Shown piece after piece: positions 27,546-34,769 of a stretch of 39,976 nt of DNA (position 1 is the stretch's first letter; each line of letters begins with the position of its first letter). The notes below the pieces were generated by a model. It was given only the letters and a program-made list of their open reading frames with translations. It was not told the DNA's origin and made no database searches. Source of the stretch: Thermoplasmata archaeon (GTDB lineage: Archaea > Thermoplasmatota > Thermoplasmata > Lutacidiplasmatales > UBA184); contig JAKAVY010000014.1 in the NCBI GenBank assembly GCA_021827405.1, positions 1 to 39,976 on the forward strand, in the 5' to 3' direction. The translations under genes were made by a program, and so were the position numbers.

Positions 27546-28166
27546 ATGGCCGAAGGCCCGGTTCCGATGGGGATGCTGGTCCGGTCGCTCTCCGGGCAAC
27601 CGACGCTCCTGATGCGGATGCGGGCCCTGTCCTTCGGGAAGTACTACGACGTGATGGACCCGAACCAGACGGTCCTGATGACCATCGGCCTGGACGCCCG
27701 CCAGAACGTGAAAGGGCGCTTGGTGGGAGCCGCGGTCGGGGTCTTCGCCGGGGACTACGTGGGGGGATGGATGGCCCGGCGGCGGGAGTATGTCTACGAC
27801 GTGAAGGACCCGCAGGGGAACCTGGTTCTCCAGGTCCACAAGGGGGTCGGAGGGAACGCCGCCACCTTCGCGGTGGTGGAGATGGCCTCGCAGGCGCCGG
27901 TCGGACGGATCGAACTGAACCGGAGCCTGATCGGCGGGCTACGGGCCACCTGGGTGGCCCCGGAGGGTCAGGCCTATCTCCAGACCCGAGGGAACATCCT
28001 TCGCCGCACCTACGACATCCTGGGGCCCCGCGGGGAGGGGTTCGGCCAGGTCCGTCACAAGGTCCTGGCCATCCGGGATGTCTGGCATCTCGAGCTCGAC
28101 CCTCGGGTGAACCATCTGTATTCCGCCCTCTTCGCGACGATCCTCGACTTCGAGAAGAAGATGTGA
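27546..28166 (+). CDS. LURP-one-related/phospholipid scramblase-like fold protein
   Basis: PTLLMRMRALSFGKYYDVMDPNQTVLMTIGLDAR...EYVYDVKDPQGNLVLQVHKG...AYLQTRGNILRRTYDILGPRGEGFGQVRHKVLAIRDVWHLEL. Confidence 0.65.
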   Translation: MAEGPVPMGMLVRSLSGQPTLLMRMRALSFGKYYDVMDPNQTVLMTIGLDARQNVKGRLVGAAVGVFAGDYVGGWMARRREYVYDVKDPQGNLVLQVHKGVGGNAATFAVVEMASQAPVGRIELNRSLIGGLRATWVAPEGQAYLQTRGNILRRTYDILGPRGEGFGQVRHKVLAIRDVWHLELDPRVNHLYSALFATILDFEKKM

Positions 28167-28191
28167 CGGGACCCCCCGTCCCCGGCGGGCC

Positions 28192-28776
28192 TTAGGCAAA
28201 GGCCAGGTAGAGCAGGACCACGGCGAACGCCCCCAGGAGGAGGGCCGAGGCCATCGCGAGGCCCTCCCCCGCGCGAGGATGCCTTCGGAGGATCCCGTTG
28301 AGCCCCAGCGGGAAGGTGAGGATCCAAAGCGTGATGGCGGCAAACAGACCGACGAGGAGGAGGGCACCCCCAGACCCGACCAGGGCGAGCCCCGCGGTGA
28401 GCCACCAGAGGACCTGGAAGGGATTCCCGATCCCGAGGGCGAGGCCGGCGAGGTAGGCTCTCCCCTTTCCCGCGGGGGTGGTAAGGCTCTGCTGCCGTCG
28501 CCGGAAGAGGCGGATGGCGAAGAGGACAAGGACGGCCGCCCCGACAAGATCGATCTCCCGGGAGTAGGGGGCCAGGACCGCGGCCGCGCCCAGGCCCAGG
28601 ACCAAGCCGCCCAGGATAAGGTCCGCCGTCATCGCTCCCGCTCCGGTGAGGATCCCGGCCGAGAGGCCGCCCCGGGCGGTCTGCGCGGCGATGAGGCCGT
28701 TCATCGGCCCGGGCGGAACGGCCAGGGTGAGCCCGAGGGCGAAACCGGCCAAGAGCACCACCCCTCCCGAGGTCAT
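28192..28776 (-). CDS. LysE-family translocator
   Basis: MTSGGVVLLAGFALGLTLAVPPGPMNGLIAAQTARGGLSAGILTGAGAMTADLILGGLVL...; PPGPMN motif. Track ORF start at 29250 is too long. Confidence 0.85.
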   Translation of the reverse strand: MTSGGVVLLAGFALGLTLAVPPGPMNGLIAAQTARGGLSAGILTGAGAMTADLILGGLVLGLGAAAVLAPYSREIDLVGAAVLVLFAIRLFRRRQQSLTTPAGKGRAYLAGLALGIGNPFQVLWWLTAGLALVGSGGALLLVGLFAAITLWILTFPLGLNGILRRHPRAGEGLAMASALLLGAFAVVLLYLAFA

Positions 28777-28944
28777 GGGAAGGCTCCCCGAGGTACGACG
28801 GTCCCGGCCATGTCCCGTCCCTCCATCGGAGCAGAAATTCATTAACCCGTCATCTGTGCACGGCTCCATGCGCCCTTCCAACACCGGCTCGGTCCGCCCT
28901 CTCTCGCCAACGCGGGACGGGGGAAAGAACGACCCCGGGCGCCC

Positions 28945-29736
28945 ATGGGTCCCTCCTCCCCGTCGATGACGATTCCTCCGGGGGAGGCTGCGGGCCTGAA
29001 GGGCCCCGAAACGCCGATGCCCTCCTCCCCCGGGGATCGGGTCAACCGGCTGTCCGTGCGAGCTGGCGCCACGCTCTGGGTCTTGGGAGTGGCCGGGTTC
29101 CTGTTCGGGATGGGAGTGACCCAACTCGGGTGGGACCCCCTTCGTTCGGGTCCGACCCCCGTCTACAGCCTCCTTCACAACTACATCAGCGACCTGGGCG
29201 CAGTGAGCTGCGGCCCTCTCCCCGGTCGCTACGTCTGCTCCCCCTGGCACGAGGTCTTCGACTTGTCCGCGGTCGCTCTGGGGATCCTGCTGATCCTCGG
29301 CTCCGCGCTCCTATGGGACCGCCTGCCCGGACCACGGTCCTCCTCCGTCGGGCTCGTGTTCCTCCTTCTCGCGGGGCTCGGGGCCATGGGGGTGGGGCTT
29401 TTCCCGGAGGACGTGAACCTCACGGTCCACAGCGCCTCGGCCGCGGTGGCCTTCCTCTTCGCGAACCAGGGGGTCCTGGTCCTGGGGATCGGCTGGTCAC
29501 GTCTGTCGCAGGGCCGGACGTGGGGGGCGTACTCCATTGTCTCGGGGCTCGTGGGCCTCCTCGCTCTGGGGCTCTTCGGCCTGAAGGCCTACGGTCTGCT
29601 CTACGTGGGAGGGATGGAGCGGTTGGTGGTGGCCCCCGTGCTCCTCTGGACAATCTGGGGCGATGTCGGGGTCCTGGTAGGTCGGCGCGGGCTCTTCGCA
29701 GGGGGCCTGGCCCCGAAGGACCCGGCCCCTCCTTAG
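28945..29736 (+). CDS. DUF998-like multi-TM membrane protein
   Basis: YSLLHNYISDLGAVSCGPLPGRYVCSPWHEVFDLSAVALGILLILGSALLWDR...VGLFPEDVNLTVHSASAAVAFLFANQGVLVLGIG. Terminates with TAG. Confidence 0.75.
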   Translation: MGPSSPSMTIPPGEAAGLKGPETPMPSSPGDRVNRLSVRAGATLWVLGVAGFLFGMGVTQLGWDPLRSGPTPVYSLLHNYISDLGAVSCGPLPGRYVCSPWHEVFDLSAVALGILLILGSALLWDRLPGPRSSSVGLVFLLLAGLGAMGVGLFPEDVNLTVHSASAAVAFLFANQGVLVLGIGWSRLSQGRTWGAYSIVSGLVGLLALGLFGLKAYGLLYVGGMERLVVAPVLLWTIWGDVGVLVGRRGLFAGGLAPKDPAPP

Positions 29737-29744
29737 GGACCCTA

Positions 29745-29796
29745 CGTCCCCGGACGGCGCTGCGGGGACGAGCCCGGGGGGACCCGGGCCCCCCCG
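29745..29796. terminator. Two adjacent GC hairpins between convergent transcription units
   Basis: CGTCCCC-N12-GGGGACG (29745-29770) and CGGGGGG-N8-CCCCCCG (29775-29796) between the DUF998 stop and the minus-strand operon end. Confidence 0.4.
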
Positions 29797-29834
29797 ATGG
29801 CCACGGGGTCCGCGGTCGCGGATCGGGAGGCCCT

Positions 29835-30299
29835 TCAGGGTTCCCAGCCGCGCTCGGAGCACTCTTGCTCCACCGCGTGGCGGAGGTACTTCAGGGCCGG
29901 CTCGGCGAGCCGGTCGAGGTGCAGGAGAAGGTAGGAGAGGTACACGCGCTCGAGCTCCAGGGTCTGAGAGGCTTGCCGGCGGCCCGGGAAGGAGGGAATG
30001 CCCCGGGGTCCCTCGGGAGCCTCTCCCGAGCGCGCGCGGGCCCCGGCCCGGCTCTCCTCCCCTCCGAGATGGAGGGGACGCGGAAGGGGGAGGGTGGGGG
30101 GACCGTCGGTCCCAAGGCCCCCCGGGAGAAAGGCGGGAAGCCCGATACGGGCGGACGAGGTCGAGCGGGGAACGATGCCGGGGGCTCCCTGCCCGTTCGA
30201 GAGGGATTCCCCCGTCACCTGTTCGACGATCTTGCGGACGGACCAGGGCGTGGCCCTCCGGGGCGGCACGGGGGGAAGGCCGGGAGCGCTGTCGGACAT
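29835..30299 (-). CDS. 154-aa protein of unknown function, last gene of the T4SS-like cluster
   Basis: MSDSAPGLPPVPPRRATPWSVRKIVEQVTGESLSNG...Pro/Gly-rich middle...QTLELERVYLSYLLLHLDRLAEPALKYLRHAVEQECSERGWEP. Confidence 0.65.
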   Translation of the reverse strand: MSDSAPGLPPVPPRRATPWSVRKIVEQVTGESLSNGQGAPGIVPRSTSSARIGLPAFLPGGLGTDGPPTLPLPRPLHLGGEESRAGARARSGEAPEGPRGIPSFPGRRQASQTLELERVYLSYLLLHLDRLAEPALKYLRHAVEQECSERGWEP

Positions 30300-30308
30300 G
30301 TGTCCGAC
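30291..30308. promoter_or_regulatory. Inverted repeat GTCGGACA-TG-TGTCCGAC overlapping the 154-aa gene start codon
   Basis: 8-bp perfect arms, 2-nt spacer; ATG at 30299-30297 (minus). TTTATGTA box about 30 nt upstream overlaps the VirB4 stop codon. Confidence 0.45.
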
Positions 30309-30323
30309 GTTCTCTCCGAGGCC

Positions 30324-32030
30324 CTACATAAACCCCGGCGCTCCAGCGGAAGGCTTCGGCCCTCCGCTGAGGGTTGAGGGAGCCCGGGGCCGCCGCTCCG
30401 TGGCGAAGGCCGCCTCCAGGAGACGGCGTTCCCCTCCGGAAGCGATCACGTGGACCGGGAGCGTGGTCTCCCCGGCAAGCAGCAGGCCACCGGACCAGCC
30501 GTGCTCCCGAGGGAGCGGAGCCCCCTTGACCATCGCGATCTCCTCATCGCGAAGGGGAAAGAGGGCCCTGAGCCCCCGCCCCCCGTCCTTCAACCGGAGC
30601 AGCATCAGATGGTCCACGTTCATCAGGATGGACCGGCCCGCAGGGGAGGAGAGGAAATCCCCCGGGTTCTGGCTGAGCAGCTCCAACCCGGCCCGGTAGT
30701 GCCGCACGTGCCGGACCAGGTGGTCGAGGAACCCGGCCGTCCCGGCCGTCATGAGATAATGCGCCTCGTCGACCACCACGAGCTTCTCCCCCGGGCGGCG
30801 ACGGAGTTCCTCCTGGACGAAGTCGAGCGTCAGGGTGAGGAAGAAAGGGAGTTCCCCCGGGGAGATCCCCGAGAGGTCGAACGCGCAGAGCGGGGCGGAC
30901 AGGTCGACCGAGGTGGGTCGGTCGAGTTCCAAGAGGGAACCCCGGACGGCGCGGGAGATCAGGCTCAGGAGCCGGTCTCCCGCGGGAAGGTCCACTTCCA
31001 GCCGGGCCAGGAGATCGCTGAGCCGGGGGACCGGGTCCGGTCTCTCCTCGTAGAGCCTTCCGAGAGCCACGTCGAGCCGCGCGACCTCCTCGTCCCGGAG
31101 CGACGGGAAGAGGCTTCGCCAGAGCACCCCGACGGTGGCCAGCTTTAGGCGTCGGTCCCCTCCGGTCGTGGCCGGGTCCAGGGGGTTCATGGAGGAGCCG
31201 GGGCTCCCGGGAGCGATCACGACGCCGCCCAGCGCCTCCAGGACCCGGGCGAGCCCCCCCAGCGGGTCCAGGACGAAGACCGACAGCCCCGGGCGCGCCC
31301 AGCGGTTCCTCAGGATGCCGAGCGCGGACGCATAGCTCTTCCCGCTCCCCGTCTCCCCGAACACCACCGAGGAATGGTGGGGGTGCCGGAACCGGTCCAG
31401 GTGCACCGGGGTGCCGTGGAAGGCGTGCGCCCCGAGGAGGGGACCTTCCGGGTCGGGGCTGGGATCCTCCCAGAGTGGGAGAAGCGTGGCCAGACCGCCC
31501 TCCTCGAGGCGATGGAACCACTCCGAGGGGGCCGGACCCCCGGGACAGAGGCTCAGGAAGGCCGGCCATGCCCTCCACCGGGTGCGGGAGGCCCGGACCC
31601 CGAGCCCTTCCAGCTCTCGGAGGGTCTCCTCCAGTCTCGGTTCTCCCGGGGACCGCCCTTCCCTTTGGCGCAGGCCCAAGAGCACATCCCAGAGCCGGGT
31701 GGTCCGGCTCAGCAGTTCCTCCTCGAGGCGTCGGCACCCTTCGGCGGCCTGGACGAAGGGGAGGGCTCGGGGGTCCCTCTCCCCGCGTAAGCTCGCCAGC
31801 TCGGATTCCAGGTGGGTCCGGTCCTCCCGGAGGTCGCGTAGCCCCTCCTCTCGGCCGACCGGCCGGAGCCGGAGGATGGTGTCCAGGGGCGCATCGGTAC
31901 GGCCCAAGGGAGGCAACCCAGGGACCCCCACGACGGTGGGGAAACGTCGGAGCAGTCGGACCCTCCACGATCCCCCGGGTCCCTCGAGGCCCTCCGTCCT
32001 TTCACGCCAGCCCACCCGCCGGCCCGTCAT
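30324..32030 (-). CDS. VirB4/TraC-type T4SS ATPase (C-terminal ATPase half; CedB/HerA-superfamily-like)
   Basis: Walker A FGETGSGKSYASALG; PGSSMNPLDPATTGGDRRLKLATVGVLWRSLFPSLRDEEVARLDVALGRLYEE; Walker B EKLVVVDEAHYLM; VRHVRHYRAGLELLSQNPGDFLSSPAGRSILMNVDHLMLLRL. ATG 32030 overlaps the previous stop (ATGA). Confidence 0.9.
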   Translation of the reverse strand: MTGRRVGWRERTEGLEGPGGSWRVRLLRRFPTVVGVPGLPPLGRTDAPLDTILRLRPVGREEGLRDLREDRTHLESELASLRGERDPRALPFVQAAEGCRRLEEELLSRTTRLWDVLLGLRQREGRSPGEPRLEETLRELEGLGVRASRTRWRAWPAFLSLCPGGPAPSEWFHRLEEGGLATLLPLWEDPSPDPEGPLLGAHAFHGTPVHLDRFRHPHHSSVVFGETGSGKSYASALGILRNRWARPGLSVFVLDPLGGLARVLEALGGVVIAPGSPGSSMNPLDPATTGGDRRLKLATVGVLWRSLFPSLRDEEVARLDVALGRLYEERPDPVPRLSDLLARLEVDLPAGDRLLSLISRAVRGSLLELDRPTSVDLSAPLCAFDLSGISPGELPFFLTLTLDFVQEELRRRPGEKLVVVDEAHYLMTAGTAGFLDHLVRHVRHYRAGLELLSQNPGDFLSSPAGRSILMNVDHLMLLRLKDGGRGLRALFPLRDEEIAMVKGAPLPREHGWSGGLLLAGETTLPVHVIASGGERRLLEAAFATERRPRAPSTLSGGPKPSAGAPGFM

Positions 32031-32434
32031 CTCCGCCCTTCCGGGGTCCGTGACCCCGGGGCCAACGCCCAGGCCAGAAGGGCAGAGAGCAGGGCCAGGA
32101 GGTCGTTCTTGACGAGGAAGGGCAAGGGTTGGAAAGGCTCGAGGAAGAGCCCGAAGCCGGCCACACCGGCCGCCAGCGCAGGGACCCAGGAGACCCACGT
32201 CGTTCTCCCGCCCCCCGCGCCTCGCGGCGTCCGTGGGGCAATCTCCCCGGGGCCCGTGAGCAAGAGGAACCAGACCACGAGGACCAGCGAGGGCGTGGAC
32301 CCGGGATCGACGCCGTACCCGCCCAGCGCGGCCGAAAGCACCGTCACGGCTACAGCGTAAGGGGCCCATCCGGCAAGATTTTGGGGGCGGCGGAACCGGG
32401 GGAGGGGATGTCCGGCCCGCCCGGGCGAGCTCAC
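32027..32434 (-). CDS. Small polytopic membrane protein of the T4SS-like operon, 135 aa
   Basis: GTG 32434 overlaps the upstream TGA (GTGA); VSSPGRAGHPLPRFRRPQNLAGWAPYAVAVTVLSAALGG...TPSLVLVVWFLLLTGPGE...VSWVPALAAGVAGFGLFL...NDLLALLSALLAWALA. Confidence 0.65.
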   Translation of the reverse strand: MSSPGRAGHPLPRFRRPQNLAGWAPYAVAVTVLSAALGGYGVDPGSTPSLVLVVWFLLLTGPGEIAPRTPRGAGGGRTTWVSWVPALAAGVAGFGLFLEPFQPLPFLVKNDLLALLSALLAWALAPGSRTPEGRR

Positions 32435-33150
32435 CAGAGGCCGGCGAGCCTCCTGGCCACTCGCTGGAGCTCCCTGCCGCGGATCCGGCTCCAGGAAGGA
32501 GGGGGGTGGACCGTACCTGCCGTTTCCCCCGGGGCCCCCTCCATCAGCACCCGCGCCGGCAATAGCACGAAGAGCCGGCTCTGGTAGCGGCCGTGACGGA
32601 GCTCCTCCTGGAGCGCCCGGTAGGAGAGGAACGGAGCTCTCTCCGAGGGTGCCGGAGCAGCTCCGGCCGGGGGATCCGGCCACGGGACCGCCAACCTCAC
32701 GAGGAAGAGGTCCCCCGCGGTTCCCGGTAGGAGCCGGAGGAGGGCCCGGGCCTCCTCCAGAAGCCCCTCGGGGTCCTTCCCGAAGACCGGTCGCGGCGGG
32801 AGCTCCCAGGCGGCCCAGAGGCTCCCCTCGGCGTCGCGAAGCAGGTCGCCGCGCACCCGGAGCGACAGGGCAGGCCCGTCCCCCTCCCGGAAGACGAAGA
32901 CCCGACGGAGGTGGTAGCGGAGCGCGTCCGTCACCAGGTCCCAGAGACTCTCGCCCTCGACCTGGAGCAGGCTCAGGGCGGTCGCGACGCCCGCGAGAAG
33001 AAGGCCGGCGAGGGGGCTGAGGGCCAATGCCACCAGGAGCCCTGCGCAGGCGGACAAGAGGGTGCGGAGCAGGGCCCGGCTCCCCGGGAAAGGTCCCAGG
33101 GACATCCGGTGCCCCTGGCGTTCGGGAAGCAAGATTCCGAGATCGCCCAT
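32431..33150 (-). CDS. PrgI/VirB3-like membrane protein fused to VirB4 N-terminal-like domain
   Basis: ALLRTLLSACAGLLVALALSPLAGLLLAGVATALSLLQVEGESLWDLVTDALRYHLRRVFVFREGDGPALSLRVRGDLLRDAEGSLWAAWELPPRPVFGKDPEGLLEEARALLRLLPGTAGDLFLVRLAVPW; two TMs then soluble domain. Confidence 0.6.
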   Translation of the reverse strand: MGDLGILLPERQGHRMSLGPFPGSRALLRTLLSACAGLLVALALSPLAGLLLAGVATALSLLQVEGESLWDLVTDALRYHLRRVFVFREGDGPALSLRVRGDLLRDAEGSLWAAWELPPRPVFGKDPEGLLEEARALLRLLPGTAGDLFLVRLAVPWPDPPAGAAPAPSERAPFLSYRALQEELRHGRYQSRLFVLLPARVLMEGAPGETAGTVHPPPSWSRIRGRELQRVARRLAGLW

Positions 33151-33175
33151 GGTCCATGGTCCCTCCCCCAGGGGC

Positions 33176-34348
33176 TCATCCTGAGGCGCGCCCCCGGGGG
33201 CCCGAAGGCGCCCACGGGGCGGGGGGGCGGGTCCTCGGAGAGGTCCCTCCGCCTCTCCCCCCTACCGTGTTGGAAGGGGAGGAGCTTGCGGCCTTCCCCA
33301 GGTGCCGGGCAAGCGCACCGATGCCTTCGCCAACGCCCCAGACCACCGCGCTGGCCGGGCCTAGCGTGGCCGAGGGCCAGGAGGCCGTGAGCGAGGCGGC
33401 GCTCCTCCCCTTCCCGCCACTGCCGGCGGCCCGGGAGGCCCGGAAGCTGCGGACCCCGTGCTGGAGCCAGCTTCCCCCGGTCTCCGTGGGGGCCCGGGGG
33501 GCCTGGGAGAGGCCGCCCACCACGAGCCCGGAGGGGGCCGGGGCACCCAGGGCGCCCGCCAGTCCGGACCCCGCGGAGGCCAGCAAGGCCGGCATTCCCA
33601 GGGCAACGCCGAAGAGCGCCAGCACGAGCACGACGCTCTGGGAACCCACGGCCAGGGCGAGGGGGACGATGAGGAAACAGGGCAGGAAGACCATCTCCAC
33701 GAAGAGCCTCCAGGCGCGCCGGGCGAGGGAGGCGGCGAAGGGCCAGGGCCACAGCAGCGTGAAGAGGGGCAGCAGGACGACCAGGACCCCCACCAAGGCG
33801 TCCCTCAGGGCGACCAGGTAGGTCAGCATCAGGGTCAGCAGAAGGAGGGTGATCTCCCCGATGAGGGCCAGCAGGCCGTTGTCCCAGGCGATATTGAGCC
33901 CGGCGGGCCCGACTAAGTTGTAGTAGTTTTGCCAGGCCCCTCCCCCGTAGTTGTAGAAGACCGGGTAGACGGCCGAGCCGAAGGTGAAGATCAGGCCCGC
34001 GAGGGGGACGGCCAGGTTGGCGAGCAGCACACCGAGCACCAGCCGGGGGGCCAGGTCCGGCCAGCGCTGGGCCAGGGAGGGCAAAGCGGCCCTCAGGAGA
34101 TAGAGGAGCCCGACCCCCACGATGACGAGGACGGCGAGAGGGTCCACCAGGTTCACCAGCAGGTAACCGCTGAACGCCTGGGCCTGGGCGAAGAGCCCCG
34201 GGGAGGACCAGGAAGCGAAGACCGCTTGGGGAGCCATCTCCGGGACGAAGAGCCCGCCATAGGTGGGCCCCACCACCAGGCTCACCACGGCCGACAGGCC
34301 CCCGAAGAGACCGAAGAGCAGGGCCTTGATGATCACCCCGAGACCCAT
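33176..34348 (-). CDS. VirB6/TrbL/CedA-like polytopic membrane protein
   Basis: Multiple TMs: DPLAVLVIVGVGLLYLLRAALPS...VLGVLLANLAVPLAGLIF...LLALIGEITLLLLTLMLTYLVALRDALVGVLVVLLPLFTLLWPWPFAASLARRAWRLFVEMVFLPCFLIVPLALA; Gly/Ser-rich cytosolic tail. Confidence 0.65.
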   Translation of the reverse strand: MGLGVIIKALLFGLFGGLSAVVSLVVGPTYGGLFVPEMAPQAVFASWSSPGLFAQAQAFSGYLLVNLVDPLAVLVIVGVGLLYLLRAALPSLAQRWPDLAPRLVLGVLLANLAVPLAGLIFTFGSAVYPVFYNYGGGAWQNYYNLVGPAGLNIAWDNGLLALIGEITLLLLTLMLTYLVALRDALVGVLVVLLPLFTLLWPWPFAASLARRAWRLFVEMVFLPCFLIVPLALAVGSQSVVLVLALFGVALGMPALLASAGSGLAGALGAPAPSGLVVGGLSQAPRAPTETGGSWLQHGVRSFRASRAAGSGGKGRSAASLTASWPSATLGPASAVVWGVGEGIGALARHLGKAASSSPSNTVGGRGGGTSPRTRPPAPWAPSGPRGRASG

Positions 34349-34358
34349 GGGCCCTCCG

Positions 34359-34769
34359 TCAGACCCCGGTGAGGACCCATCGGGCGAGCGCCCAGGCGAG
34401 CCCGCTCACGGCGGCCACCAGGATGAGGCTCCCGATGAGCGCGTCGCGGGCGCGCTCCTTGGCCTGGACCTTCCGGGTGGGGTCATGGGAGAACCAGCTC
34501 AATGCCACCCGGGCCCAGACCAGGGTCACCACGGCCCCGGCGGCGATCGACACAATGAACAGGAGCCGGTTCAGGGCCGCCGTGAGGTTGTCGGTGGCAT
34601 TCGCTCCCGCGGGCCGGAGGTGCCCGGCGGGAACGGGGCGGGCCCCCGGGGGGGGAGCGGTCCCGGCCCCGGGCCCTGCCGGGAACCCAGCGGAGACCGA
34701 GAGGGCCGCTCCCAAGAGGGCAAAGAGCCAGAGAAGGAGGGGCGGCCGGGCGGGCCGCGCCAGGGTCAT
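34359..34769 (-). CDS. VirB2/TrbC/CedA1-like small double-TM (pilin-like) protein
   Basis: Signal-like N-terminus LLLWLFALLGAALSVSAG, then LNRLLFIVSIAAGAVVTLVWARVALSWFSHDPTRKVQAKERARDALIGSLILVAAVSGLAWALARWVLTGV. ATG overlaps stop of the giant gene (ATGA). Confidence 0.65.
   Translation of the reverse strand: MTLARPARPPLLLWLFALLGAALSVSAGFPAGPGAGTAPPPGARPVPAGHLRPAGANATDNLTAALNRLLFIVSIAAGAVVTLVWARVALSWFSHDPTRKVQAKERARDALIGSLILVAAVSGLAWALARWVLTGV

Noticed and set aside
29835-34769. Integrative conjugative element or plasmid
   Set aside because: VirB4/VirB6/VirB2-like genes are present, but no relaxase, VirD4 coupling protein, integrase, att repeats or tRNA gene is visible; cannot be excluded beyond the right edge.
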